Below, one piece after another: positions 46,265 through 56,973 of a stretch of 64,000 nucleotides of DNA. The notes beneath the pieces were generated by a model. The model searched no databases, was not told the origin of the DNA, and saw nothing but the letters and a program-made list of their open reading frames with translations. The translations under genes were made by a program, and so were the position numbers. The first letter of the stretch is position 1; every line of letters begins with the position of its first letter. The stretch covers positions 16,283,479-16,347,478 of the forward strand of contig OZ026837.1 of the NCBI GenBank assembly GCA_964023205.1, given 5' to 3'. Source of the stretch: Lutraria lutraria (taxonomy: Eukaryota > Mollusca > Bivalvia > Venerida > Mactridae).

Positions 46265-46475
46265 TACTGTGGAATCATTAATTTTCGTTGGGGATTAAAT
46301 TTCGTGGATTTCGCGGGTAGGCCTAACCATGAAATCAAATCCCCACGAATTTAAATGCAGAGATAAGACATTTCTTTTCAAAAATCGAAATCCACGAATT
46401 TATGTCCCCACGAAATAGCCATTATAGTAAAAACCACGAAAATTGAGCCCAACGAAAATAAATGAAAATACAGTA
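46265..46475. mobile_element. MITE family M3, copy 3 (full length, both TA flanks)
   Basis: TA then CTGTGGAATCATTAATTTTC at the left and CGAAAATAAATGAAAATACAG before TA at the right, with inverted repeats of about 26 bp. Inner palindromic pieces (TTTCGTGGATTTCGCGGG and ATGAAATCAAATCCCC) form a sub-terminal hairpin. This is the reference copy for the family and fits a Tc1/mariner-type MITE. Confidence 0.88.
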
Positions 46476-47084
46476 TTAATTCATGTATCCATATCTTGTA
46501 GTATATTTTGTAAAGTTTTTATTGTCTACATATTCTTAGATATACATTGATTTCACTTTTGAATCTTAATTAAATGATTAACCAAAAGTAATGTATTCCA
46601 GTCTCAAATAATGTTTATTTTCATAATGTTAAATACTATAGTAAACCCCAAAAATTAGATGGTCCTCCTGCCTGCAAGTTAGAATTCTCTTTGGATAAAA
46701 CTTGAAGTGTTGTTCTAAATGTCTCGGACCATAGTCAACGGTCACGTGTGTCTGTGTTAGATTATATGTTTTGTATTGAAAAACAGTTCTTCCCATTCCC
46801 GTTAGTGCAGTTGTACCGATAATTCAATAATGCTTTAATAAATGTTTCATTGCCAGACTAATTTATGACGAAGTACCGCAGTAAGTAGACCTAAGTACAG
46901 ATAATTTCTTCTAATAACTAATATATACGACGCGACTAACATTTCACTCACATTGATCATCTGTTTGTTGCAATGAGTTTATCGCCATTCAACGATATTT
47001 CAGATGTATTCAGCTACTGGTTTACCCAACCAGGTTACTGGACAATATTCTTACCAGGATAGTATTATCAAAGTACTGAAATAA
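46476..47084. other. Unrecognised intergenic DNA
   Basis: I see nothing recognisable in this stretch. Confidence 0.5.
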
Positions 47085-47200
47085 TTCATGGAAACTGAAC
47101 TTACATAGACTTGCACTGCAACGATGAACGGGAACCAGTTTAACAATTGCATGGTGGATGTAGAAAAATGTCGTTCTTTGGTCCCCAGAAGTCATGAGTG
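47085..47200 (+). repeat. Dispersed repeat R1, copy 4
   Basis: It reads TTCATGGAAACTGAACTTAC, ATAGACTTGCACTGCAACG, ACGGGAACCAGTTTAACAAT, TGCATGGTGGATGTAG and AAAATGTCGTTCTTTGGTCC. It is the longest uninterrupted copy of the core. Confidence 0.7.
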
Positions 47201-47532
47201 AAGACTTTGGAAAGCTAAACTATTGTTAAGTTTCCAATCATTATCCCTGCTACAAGTTTCCGGCAATTTCTCCACATACGGAGAAAAATTGACAATAATG
47301 TCAAATTTTCAAAGGAGTGTATGACCTACCGATACCGTGTTTGCCATTGCATTAAACCTCCGCCGGTTTGTTTTTGCCGCGCCGGTCTTTGGCAAATACA
47401 GCCCCCACTTTTACGCGTTTTTGAGAAACAAAAACATTATTAAATTGTAGCATTTAGTTACTTATTAACAAATTGTAAGTCCCATGTTTCTATCTTTACT
47501 AGTTTTCTTGAAAAATGCAAACAAAAACTGTC
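47201..47532. other. Unrecognised intergenic DNA
   Basis: Nothing recognised; a short GC-rich patch (CCGCCGG, CCGCGCCGG) lies at about 47360-47385. Confidence 0.45.
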
Positions 47533-47880
47533 TTTGCCATAGCAAACGTCGTTTTGCCATGGCAAATCGGTATTTTGCCATGGCAAAATGCCTTGCCATG
47601 GCCGCCATGGCCTTGCCATGGCAAAAATATCAACACTTTTGCCATGGCAAATTTTTTTTTAATATCTAAAGAAACACTATGTAAGGGTGTGTAGGTATCA
47701 TAATTAACACAATTATTATGGTTTTGATCAATAAATATGAATTTTTTAATTTTAATTTTTGCCATGGCAAAAGTTTGCCATGGCAAAATTTCCATGGCAA
47801 AATATTGCCATGGCAAAATTTCCATGGCAAAATATTACCATGGCAAAATTGCCATGGCAAAAAATTGCCATGGCAAATTA
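47533..47880. repeat. Two clusters of the palindrome TTTTGCCATGGCAAAA
   Basis: GCCATGGC or a one-base variant occurs at about 47534, 47556, 47577, 47595, 47603, 47615 and 47641, then after a 100-base spacer at 47761, 47777, 47793, 47808, 47823, 47838, 47851 and 47868. Spacing in the second cluster is a regular 13-17 bases. Each unit is its own reverse complement. The core TTGCCATGGCAA is the centre of the palindromic X-box bound by RFX transcription factors. The short frames here, on both strands, only encode repeats of the unit. Confidence 0.85.
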
Positions 47881-47989
47881 GTCATTTAGTAAAATTAACA
47901 TTGTGAAAATTAATTTCTGTACGAGATACAAAGTCAGCTGTGATTTGGCTTAGACCAGGGCTCGCATTTATGAGGCATCATATTTTTTT

Positions 47990-49022
47990 CTTACAATAAA
48001 AAAAAATCTTATCATAAGATTATTGATATTTAAGCATGCACTTATTTTATCAAAGAAAATTAATAATTTTTATTTAAAAAAAATGTTTTTAAGATATGTT
48101 GTGGCTACAGAATTTCCGGTTTTTCATTTCTCTTTAATTCTTAAAAATAAAAAGGAAGTGTTTTCTATGACGTTCGCGTCCATGCATGTGTTTGAATTTA
48201 AGAAATAAATCAATAATTCAGCGTAATACCATTATATATTTCCCTCACCATGCAATATATGTGTTAAAATTTGCCATGATGTCACCGATAATGATAGCAT
48301 TGTAATACCAACAATGAGTCCTATTAGTAATTATCATATAATTATGCAGAAGGGGCGGATCCAGGTTTTCAAACTAGGGGGCGTAATATTTGGGAACTGA
48401 ATAATTGAATGCTATTTCATTAAATGAATGAATTAATTAATGGTATTTTATGTCTATATATGATCGAGAACTTTGAGGGGGCGCCCGCCATGCAGGCTAC
48501 CTTCCCCCGTCTTACAATAAAAAAATCTTATCATAAGATTATTGATATTTAAGCATGCACTTATTTTATCAAAGAAAATTAATAATTTTTATTTAAAAAA
48601 AATGTTTTTAAGATATGTTGTTGCTACAGAATTTCCAGTTTTTCATTTCCTTAAATTCTTAAAAATAAAAAGGAAGTGTTTTCTATGACGTTCGCGCCCA
48701 GGCATGTGTTTGAATTTACGAAATAAATCAATAATTCAGCGTAATACCATTTTATATTCCCCTCACCATGCAATATATGTGTTAAAATTTGCAAATTTGC
48801 CATGATGTCACTGATAATGATAGCATTGTAATACCAACAATGAGTCCTGTTAGTAATTATCATGTATGCAGAAGGGGCGGATCCGGGTTTTCAAACTAGG
48901 GGGCGTAATATTTATGAACTGAATAATTGAATGCTATTTCATTGAATGAATTAATTTTAAATGGTATTTTATGTCTATATATGATCGAGAACTTTGAGGG
49001 GGCGCACGCTATCTTCCCCCGT
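47990..49022 (+). repeat. Tandem duplication of a 0.5-kb block
   Basis: 47990-48510 and 48511-49022 are highly similar direct copies. Both begin CTTACAATAAAAAAATCTTA, pass through AAGCATGCACTTATTTTATC, GACGTTCGCG, CCTCACCATGCAATATATGT and GGGGCGGATCC, and end near TTCCCCCGT. GGGGCGGATCC with GGGGGCGC-type text near the right end is, from memory, common to a widespread invertebrate repeat. The small differences between copies (for example an extra GCAAATTT in copy 2) indicate a fairly recent event. Confidence 0.88.
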
Positions 49023-50399
49023 CCCTTGAACCGCTAGTGCACAGTGTTATATTATCGTTTTGTAAGCTATGTCACATGTTTCGAATATAATCCTTCAAGG
49101 AAGTTCTATCTGACTGATAGCCTGGACAATTCCAAATTTAAGGATTTCTCCAACCAGTTATTTTAAATATCCAACCAGTAGGGAACTATAGCGAGCAGCA
49201 CAAGTGATTTGTTTGTTCATTATTTTAACCAACAATACTCCATTTCCTCGGAATACAGCATTTAACCCCACATGAACAGAGACAACATCAAAATGTCAAA
49301 TGATCTGGGCATGTACACAGTCTTTTTGCTAACCCAGTTACAGCCGGAACCTTAGATAATGTCTATTTAAGCTAGTAAACTTTAACACAATTGTCTATTC
49401 CAGCTAATTGTAAATTGTCTATTGTAAATTTTCAATAATCCATTAACAGCTGCTTTAATGAAATCAGTCCAAACACTGTGTACATGAATGACAGGCCAAC
49501 AAACCCACAGGCATTGGCGAATAGCCTATTGTTTCAATTCATACATGCATATTTTCTTGTCATGTCTTTATATTTAAAAAAAATTATCATGAATAAAAAA
49601 TTAATTAACTTTATCCTGCATCAGACAATTTGGGATTTTTATTCTTGAAAAGCAACTGCTACTCAGAATACAGCTTCTAATTTTAGAACAGGAGATACAC
49701 TTGAATTGAATAGAGTTTCCCAGGGAGCAGTATACAAAAACTTTTTGCAGATACAGCTCTCCAGGGAGCTATATTTGAAAGGATCCCTGTAGGGGGTGTC
49801 AGTTATCAGATCTAATGAAGTCCAATATAGAATCTAGTTCCCTCTGCAGCTGAACTTTTTACAACTTATGCAGAAAGTAATTTTGTTTCTGCCCTAGCTG
49901 TTGCCAGTGATTTGGTAAATATGATACTCTTTAAACATATATAAGTGGTACTAGATAACGGTGAAGCTAAATTTAGAATGTGAATTTAGAGTGTATATAA
50001 CGGATATTTTAAGATACACCATTATTTGGATAACATCGGTAAATGGGGTACTGACTATATAAGATCCCTCTTTAATGAACTTAAAATAAGTTAATATTTA
50101 AGTTACAAATAAAGTTAACTTACCTGAGACCAAATAACACAATTATAACAAGACTTTTAGAAGGATAAATGACATTCTACAGAGCTATTTTCCTTCTATA
50201 ACAGGCGTCTTCCCCTCAGGATGATCCTTTAAAATCATGCAGTTTTCCCCTAAAATTTAGTTTACATCCAAGTTTTTTCTTCCCCTTTTGCAAAAAAAAT
50301 ATGAGTTATTCTTTCCCAAATTTGAAGAAAATGTCACTTTTCCTACCTGTGAAAAAAGCCCTGCACTACAATATTGTAACACACTGAGTGCATTACAGA
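49023..50399. other. Unrecognised DNA
   Basis: Nothing recognised beyond a small internal repetition, CCAGGGAGCAGTAT at about 49720 and CCAGGGAGCTATAT at about 49763. Confidence 0.5.
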
Positions 50400-51331
50400 T
50401 TAAAGACATTGAACAGCTACTATATAAGTGCCCCGCCCCTCCCAAATCCACATGAGGTCTAATCTCTTAATTGTTTTATTGCCCCTAATGGGATTAATCC
50501 TGTCTTTTCACAGTCAGCTAAGTGTCTGTAGACTTGACACCTAGTCATAGAGGGTCATAAATTTTATTGGTTTTTAAGGATAATTAGTTTATGGATAACT
50601 TCCTGTTGTTTTTGTAAGCATTTTATGTGATTAATTAATGGTGTCCTTTAATTACCAGCTTATGTAAGAATAGTTCATGCATGAAAAATGCAACTGAATG
50701 CTTCTTCTATTTCTAAATCAAATCATTCTATTTACACATGAAATTATTTTTTACAAGATAAATATTATAATCTTAAAAATAACTTGCAAAGAAACTATGT
50801 TTATACAGGTACTGCTTGAGAAATTATATTGGTTAGAAATATTTAACAGGTATAAAGGTGTTAGGATACGTTAGTATTAAATTCACAAAATGGACGTTTA
50901 ATTTATCAAAATCATCCAGACCTAACTAATTGGTGTGAGATACATGTATATTTGCTAATGTGTTTGAAGCGTTGAGCATTTATTTGAGTAATTAATGTCT
51001 TTAATCATATTAAATTTCTTAATATTTTGCATTTAATATAAACATAATTAAATAAAGAATATATATATACTTTAAAAAAAAAAAATTATATCTATATTTT
51101 CAATTAAACATTGAATCAATTTAAGTATCTATACAGTAGCTATAATTTTTATTAGCCATAAATTTAAATGACTGATTATGTAATTAGAAGCTAGTCTATC
51201 AATGACCCTGTCAGTTTTATTGGACTCCCTACTGTGGAATATACAGGACTGCTGGGTCTTAGTCACATGCCTACGTCCCCGTGAGGGGTTTGACATTAAA
51301 GGAAGATAGATTCCTGGTTCAATGTCTTTAA
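50400..51331 (-). mobile_element. TTAA MITE (M4), expanded copy of 924 bp
   Basis: Perfect TTAA flanks (50400-50403 and 51328-51331) bound ends AGACATTGAACAGCTACTAT at the left and CCTGGTTCAATGTCT at the right. The first 215 and last 150 bases match the 338-bp M4 copies. Between them, about 50620-51165 is extra AT-rich sequence absent from all other copies, and a smaller extra piece (TCCCCGTGAGGGGTTTGACA) lies at about 51276-51295. Either this copy carries a later insertion, or it is closer to a longer parent. There is no open frame of note inside. Confidence 0.82.
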
Positions 51332-52647
51332 TGTAAAATTCACTTACAAGTCTACTCCTGTTTAGTATTTAGAAGTTATGTAGAATTATTCTGACAGTTC
51401 CACACGAATCTTACCGTTGAACCCTTTTAAATTTACAGCCCAACGGATTGACTACGTGTGTCACGCCAGAGATTATCATTATTTTACTTCATTCTTAAAA
51501 ATCCCATCCTTATGTCCTCAGTTTGCGACTTGAATACTGTTCGACAATGCATATTATTGATGTGGTCAATATCTCTAGTTTGTCGTTTTTATGCCTGTCA
51601 AAACTATCTTTTTCAGAACTGTTTTCGTCCGGTAATCCCTTTAATGGTGTGCACTGTCAACAGAAATTCACATTATTCCTCAACTTAATATTTACATTAG
51701 TAAACAGCAGCCATCTTGCTAGTCTGGATTACCTGCCCCTTATCACTTCGTTAAATACTAAAATACTATAGTACGACGGGTACCAGACTACCATCTTGCG
51801 TGCACTAAGCGACAGTTATTACGCGGCCGCCATTCTAAAATACACGGCCAGCGCTTTTTAAGTAAAAATATTGTTGAGTAGGCCTAATTCAAACATTTTT
51901 AGAAGAAGAAAAGGTCAATATGAGGGTATCGTTATATATTTTATCGATACCATTCATGTTTTAATTAGAGATAATGAATACATTAAACTTACATCAATTC
52001 AAGTTTCTCAGTAAGAACACGTGCTGTCACAAAAATTATACGAAGACGGCCTCACTATTTAAAGGATACATAAGATCGACACAGAGCCTTAATGTACATT
52101 TAAACATTGCTTTAAATTGCAGTTTAAATCAGTCAGTGATTCATATTATTTTACCATTGTCACACATTTCGGACACACACCACACACCTCCATTTCATTG
52201 ACGCAGCGTCAATAAAAAGGGTTATAATATATTTGACATTTTCCTTTTGAAAATAGATGACATATTTTGTATTCCGGAATAAAAATTAATAACTCTGATA
52301 ACAACAGCAAAAATTTAAGTATTAATAGCCTAATATTAGTATCGTGCTATTCCTGTCGCTCTTATTTCTGTTGTCTCGAAAAAAAACATGATAACTGTTT
52401 TTAATTTAGAAAAAAATCTAACGTTACTTAACATGATAGATCATTGTTTGTAGTAAATAAAAAAAATCAGCATTATTCAGTCATTATTGTAAGTACACAT
52501 AGGCCGAAGTGTACCTATAAAAGTGCGTACTCTCTATATATATATATCCATAAACGAAACGCATGTTCATAAAATGTATGGATTATATAATCTGTCATCA
52601 ACTGAAATTGTACAGATTCCGAAAATCGGTGTATTTCACATCAGCAT
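51332..52647. other. Unrecognised DNA, with a promoter-like patch
   Basis: Mostly unrecognised. Around 51705-51855 CpGs are locally frequent and CAGCCATCTTGC, ACCATCTTGCG and GCGGCCGCCATTCTAAAAT occur, which resemble the CCATCTT / GCCGCCAT family of YY1-type promoter sites. No exon, initiator context or conserved frame is evident. A short ATATAT run lies at about 52538-52549. Confidence 0.4.
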
Positions 52648-53000
52648 GGGGATTTATTGAACAGCTCCTGTGTAAGCGACTAAAAACCACAGGAGGTCTT
52701 ATCTCTCGTTTTATCGCCCACTGTGTCTGATCACGGTCAGTTTGGAATTTAGTGAAGAATAGGGTCATACATTTTACTGATGTATGGTGATGAGACATAG
52801 ATAACAGAGATAAGCTGTTTCAGCTATCGCCTGTATAAATGCGTGTGTGGCTATTACTTTTCCCAAAATTGCTGATTTCACATGCATAAATTTTTTTATT
52901 TTCTGAAAGCTTATTATGTAAACATTTGCTGCTGAGTTTTACAATCACTAATTTTGACTAATAGCTTTATTACACTAGCTCCTGCTGCCATTCAATATAT
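52648..53000 (-). mobile_element. TTAA MITE (M4), degraded copy
   Basis: TTATTGAACAGCTCCTGTGT, CCACAGGAGGTCTTATCTCT, TTTTATCGCCC, TCTGATCACGGTC, AGGGTCATACATTTTACTGA and TTATTATGTAAACATTTGCT follow the M4 order with many substitutions. The right end is not preserved. Confidence 0.6.
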
Positions 53001-53375
53001 ATATATATTTATTTACTCGTACCATTTTTTTTCATGACGATTACTTTTCTAGTGGGTATAGCAAAGATTTACTGAGAAAATATATATCTAGCAGATGTCT
53101 CATGTTTAAAACTTTCAGAAAACGGTATACAACAAATTTGACAAATCCTTTAATTACTTTTTATGTTTCAATAAAAGGTTTATTAGATCATAATCGAAGT
53201 AATTGCTAATATTAAGTATTTTGTTCGAAAATTAAACGCGAGTTACAGGCCAGGTGTAAATATTTCTTACAAGTTTAGTCAATAGTATTGTCAAACATCA
53301 TGTTTAATTTCATTAATCATTGTTAATAAGACTTTTTTCAAGCAAATGATAAGCGAAATTCACAATCGGGCGAAA
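53001..53375. other. Unrecognised AT-rich DNA
   Basis: Nothing recognised apart from a short ATATAT run near 53000. Confidence 0.5.
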
Positions 53376-53590
53376 CCCGTCTCCGTGGTAGCTGACTTCA
53401 AATCACTGTAAATTCTCATTGATAGAGGGTCGTGGTTTCGAGTCCCGCTCCCGACCATGACTCTTTATGTGAGAAACTAGGCAGTTGCTTACGGAGAATG
53501 GGAGTCTAGTACTGGTTCTTCACAGGAGCGATGCTTAGGTGAACTGTCCGCTTCATATGACTCTGACTGTTAAAAAGGTAAAACTCGATT
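53376..53590 (+). mobile_element. SINE family A, copy 6, with a deleted A-box segment
   Basis: The head reads CCGTCTCCGTGGTAGCTGAC: about 15 bases containing the second half of the A box are missing compared with copy 3. The B box (GTGGTTTCGAGTCCC), the body (CTTTATGTGAGAAACTAGGC, TGGTTCTTCACAGGA) and TGACTGTTAAAAAGG are present. The tail is short. It is probably transcriptionally dead. Confidence 0.8.
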
Positions 53591-54609
53591 TGTATGATGA
53601 GCCTCTTAAATTTCTTCCGCAGACATGCGTGCCCTGTTTAATGTGTTCATTATTGCTTACAGAAAACCGTACCGATTAAACAATATGCTGGTCATGTTGT
53701 CATTGAATGCACGGGATTCACGAGCAATATGATTAGTGAAGTATACATTTCACATTGAGAAATTTCAGCTTACGAACTTCCTGTCAGTAAACGGTACTCC
53801 AAACTACATTTTACAAACGTCCTTATGTTGATTATGTGTCGCGCGTACCATTTTATTGATACATTTTGTGCATGTAAATATAGTGCTTGATTAAGTTAAG
53901 TTATCATGAATACCTCACTCCCATATAAAATATGATGTCGCGGGTATTAATTTTTGATAACACATGCGCAATGATGCGTGTACAGTTGAAACAGGTTTTC
54001 GGTTATTACTAGTATATCTTTTCCCATTTATTTGACGAGTTCTTCCTTATAAAATCTGCTCTAGATTGTAGATTCAACTTGAAAACACCTTTACTTAATT
54101 CAATGTTTCTGAGGCAGACTTGAATGCTTTGATGATAAGCAAAGATTCAAAGAGCATAAAAAGCTGTTCCGTGATACATTTATAAAATTAGGTGTCATTT
54201 TGTACGGTCGCTAATTGTAACTTCACCTTTTTCTTGATCCACGTCTCACTTTGATTAATATTAACAGTTCAATAAACTAAGCAGTATATACTTCGGCATT
54301 GTTGTCATAATAATTGCAGAAATTGTACAGTTTATGCACCCGTTCTATAGTCACATATTATTTGTGATTATTGGATTTTATTCCGTAATATGGAAGTGCA
54401 TATTTAGATCAATTCAATTATTTGAAATACAAGACTTGTGACCCGGTGCATGTGCATGCCACACTATATACGCACACATTCTGGAATATATATAAGAGGA
54501 ATCATAACTTGCTAAATTTAATACTGATTTCAGTTGAGATATAATAGATCTCGTCTCTGACGCATGGCTGACTTCATGTTATGAATGAGGTAAAGAAGCC
54601 GGGTAACAA
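53591..54609. other. Unrecognised AT-rich DNA
   Basis: I see nothing recognisable in this stretch. Confidence 0.5.
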
Positions 54610-54624
54610 TCGATAGACTGCGTG

Positions 54625-54697
54625 AAAACCTTAAACTGGTTCCCGTTGACTTGTTTGTTCCTTTGGTGCACTGCAACATTGAGCGGGAACCAGTTAA
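54625..54697. repeat. R1 fragment with inverted flank, target of an M4 insertion
   Basis: GCACTGCAACATTGAGCGGG then AACCAGTTAA matches the core of R1 up to its TTTAACA, where the M4 element begins. At the left, TTAAACTGGTTCCCG (54629-54643) is the reverse complement of the same end. The two form a 14-bp stem around a 35-base loop. Confidence 0.6.
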
Positions 54698-55039
54698 AGA
54701 CATTGAACCAGGAATGCGAGGCATGTGACTTATGGACCAGAAAGTCCCATAATTCCACAGTAGGGGGTAATAAAACAGACAGGGTCATTGATAGACTAGC
54801 ACCTGTTTACATATCTGTTACTCTATGCTTATAAAAACAAAAGCAATTTAGTCATAAACTTATTATCACTGTAAATCAATACAATTTATTACCCCACTTT
54901 TTAACTAGGTGTCAAGTCTACAGACCGTGACCAGACTGGTTTTATCTGATTAGGGGCAATAAAACAATTAAGAGATTAGACCACATGTGGATTTTGGGGG
55001 GGGGGGGTCACTTATATAGTAGCTGTTCAATGTCTATTA
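54694..55039 (+). mobile_element. TTAA MITE (M4), intact 338-bp copy
   Basis: TTAA (54694-54697) precedes AGACATTGAACCAGGAATGC. The element ends AGCTGTTCAATGTCT at 55035, followed by ATTA, a decayed TTAA. It has CATGTGACTTATGGACCAG, GTAGGGGGTAATAAAACAG, ACTAGGTGTCAAGTCTACAG, TTAGGGGCAATAAAACAATT and a run of 12-13 G before TCACTTATATAG. It equals the inner element at 17275-17612 in length (338 bp), which fixes the family size. Confidence 0.88.
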
Positions 55040-56589
55040 TGTAAACCGTTAAATCGATCAGACACCCGATAAGACCATAGATCCAGCAGACGGAACGTCT
55101 TTAATGATTTGGCAATTTCTTTTGCGTCAGTAAATACATTAATAATCTCATTAGAACCTTTCTAAAATGAATACGAAGGTGTTTGTTTTAACGAAAGGAC
55201 ACGTATTTTGTATTTAGTTGGAAAAGATTATATTGTAGAACACATTATTTTTTGTTGTTTTCATAAAGCTTTGAAAAAGTAAAAAATGTAAAAAACTTTA
55301 TATAAATTATTATCATTATTCATTATTGTTTCTGTCTTGAATACAAAATGTATTTATACAAATTTACGTATCATTGATCTGTCGATTAACAGGTGTAATA
55401 TTCAATTAGAATTTAGAAGGTGTTGTATTAGATTTTACATAAAATTATCTTCGAGTATTCGTGCTGTAAAACACTAATAATATCCGAATCGATAAAAATA
55501 CTCGTTTAATCGTGTTTTATTTTCGTTTTAAAATGTGACCAGTTAGTAAAATAACATTTGTTTCATAAATTCATTAGTCTTTTACTTGCCCGCTACTCAA
55601 GCAATTCCTCTGATACTTATATTTTACTATCGATAAAGATATATGTATAGTATATACAAACTAGTAAAATGCAAATCTGCAGTATATACATTTACCACCC
55701 GTGGTGTTTATTGACTATCGATCTATGTACGACTATATATTAGCGACGCGACAATTGACCCTTCCTTGGATATTTCATTGACAGGCCAGTTGACCAATCA
55801 GATAACGGCATTTCCACTGACCTTCTGAAACCGACAGTATCATGTGTGAGATCAAACCGTTCAGTTGTTAAAAGATAAGAAAAAAACTAATCGTAACCAA
55901 TAACATAAAAGTTCTCACTTATAATTTTCTGGTACTGCAACAATCAATCAAATACAATGTTTCAGACCCATACATAATTTTCCTATTTTATATACAAAAA
56001 GCCGAGCGTCAATATTCCTCGAAATAGCACCGAGATTACGTAACATTACACATTCTAAGACACGTATAGGAACATGATTTTATTAAGTAACTTATACAAA
56101 ACATAGTATCTCGTTACAAACATAAATACAATAAAGTTTGGATCATGTGACATCGTAAAAATTCAAAGAGTAGAAGATACACAGCTAATTAATGAAAACT
56201 AATAGTTCAAAAATTAAAGAGGTTGAGCTGTGCTTAAAATAACATGAATCAAGAAGCACGATTTAGATTTGTTAACTGCAAGTTACTTATGAAAAAAAAA
56301 AAAAAAAAAAAAAAAAGCATCATATAGATTAGAATCTGGGTAATGATTTTTACCAAAAATAATGGTTACATCATGTCCACCTAGAAATATTAAGTATCGA
56401 CAACGACTGACTGTTTACGTAAAGAAATGCATGATATGTGAATTTTGCTAGATTAATTCTGTCTAATTTTTCAGTAGATAGCATGAGTTGAGTGAATTTG
56501 AAGACACTTGGGCAAACATAATAGTATGGTTTTAAAAAGTGCTTACGAATATTTATATATAGCAAAGTGGTAATCATCTTCGATGTCAT
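55040..56589. other. Unrecognised AT-rich DNA with a 27-nt poly(A)
   Basis: Positions 56292-56318 are 27 consecutive A. A poly(A) of this length could be the tail of a retrocopy whose body would lie upstream, but I see no coding or target-duplication evidence. The rest is unrecognised. Confidence 0.5.
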
Positions 56590-56775
56590 TTGAACTACAT
56601 ATCAGACATATGATAAATGCTAGAGCATTGAATTATGTGAATTCATCCTGCTTATGTTGTAAGGCGAATATTCATTGATTGTGATTTATTATATTATTGT
56701 TTATTAACGGTAATATGTACAATGTATTATAGTATATACTCCCCGTGGTTGGAGGAAATAAAGATATATATATAA
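56590..56775 (+). mobile_element. Possible LINE-type 3' end
   Basis: CTCCCCGTGGTTGGAGGAAA followed by TAAAGATATATATATA has a polyadenylation-like AATAAA in front of a short AT tandem tail. I recall this arrangement from the 3' ends of invertebrate non-LTR elements. Upstream sequence has no recognisable frame. Confidence 0.35.
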
Positions 56776-56811
56776 AATGTTAAAAAATATATCCGAGTCA
56801 AGCAAATTAAT

Positions 56812-56973
56812 AATGAAAAATAACTAACATTCCATAGGTATTATTATATATTTCAAATGCCGACCGGTTTCGTCACTGACTCATCAGGGCATTAAACACC
56901 CTGAGTCAGTGACGAAACCGGTCGGCATTTGAAATCTATAATAATACCTATGGAATGTTAGTTATTTTTCATT
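56812..56973. mobile_element. Inverted repeat carrying hammerhead ribozymes (Penelope/retrozyme-like)
   Basis: Arms 56812-56889 and 56899-56973 are reverse complements differing by one substitution (TATATATTTC versus TATAGATTTC on the same strand) and a 3-base indel, around a 9-base loop. Each arm runs outward from a hammerhead core through CCGGTCGGCATTTGAAAT and AATAATACCTATGGAATGTT to TTTTTCATT. Hammerheads in such settings are known from Penelope-like retroelements, which often have inverted terminal copies, and from retrozymes. No reverse transcriptase is present in the window, so this would be a fragment or a non-autonomous copy. Confidence 0.8.
56856..56893 (-). ncRNA. Type I hammerhead ribozyme with minimal stem III
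   Basis: A self-cleaving RNA. Read on the minus strand: stem I 5' side AATGCC (56893-56888), conserved CTGATGA (56887-56881), stem II GTC-AGT-GAC (56880-56872), conserved GAAA (56871-56868), stem III CCGG (56867-56864), then TC with cleavage expected after C at 56862. Stem I 3' side GGCATT (56861-56856) pairs perfectly with AATGCC. All core residues, the G-C pair closing stem II and the GTC cleavage triplet are present. Stem III is the self-complementary CCGG with no loop, as in the minimal hammerheads of Penelope-like elements, which are thought to act as dimers. The mirror copy on the plus strand (56899-56937) has only CTGA before stem II, three core bases short, and its stem I does not pair, so it should be inactive. 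Confidence 0.85.

Noticed and set aside
56899..56937. Second active hammerhead on the plus strand
   Set aside because: The core reads CTGA before stem II, three bases short of CTGATGA, and the upstream CATTAAACACC cannot form stem I with GGCATTTG.
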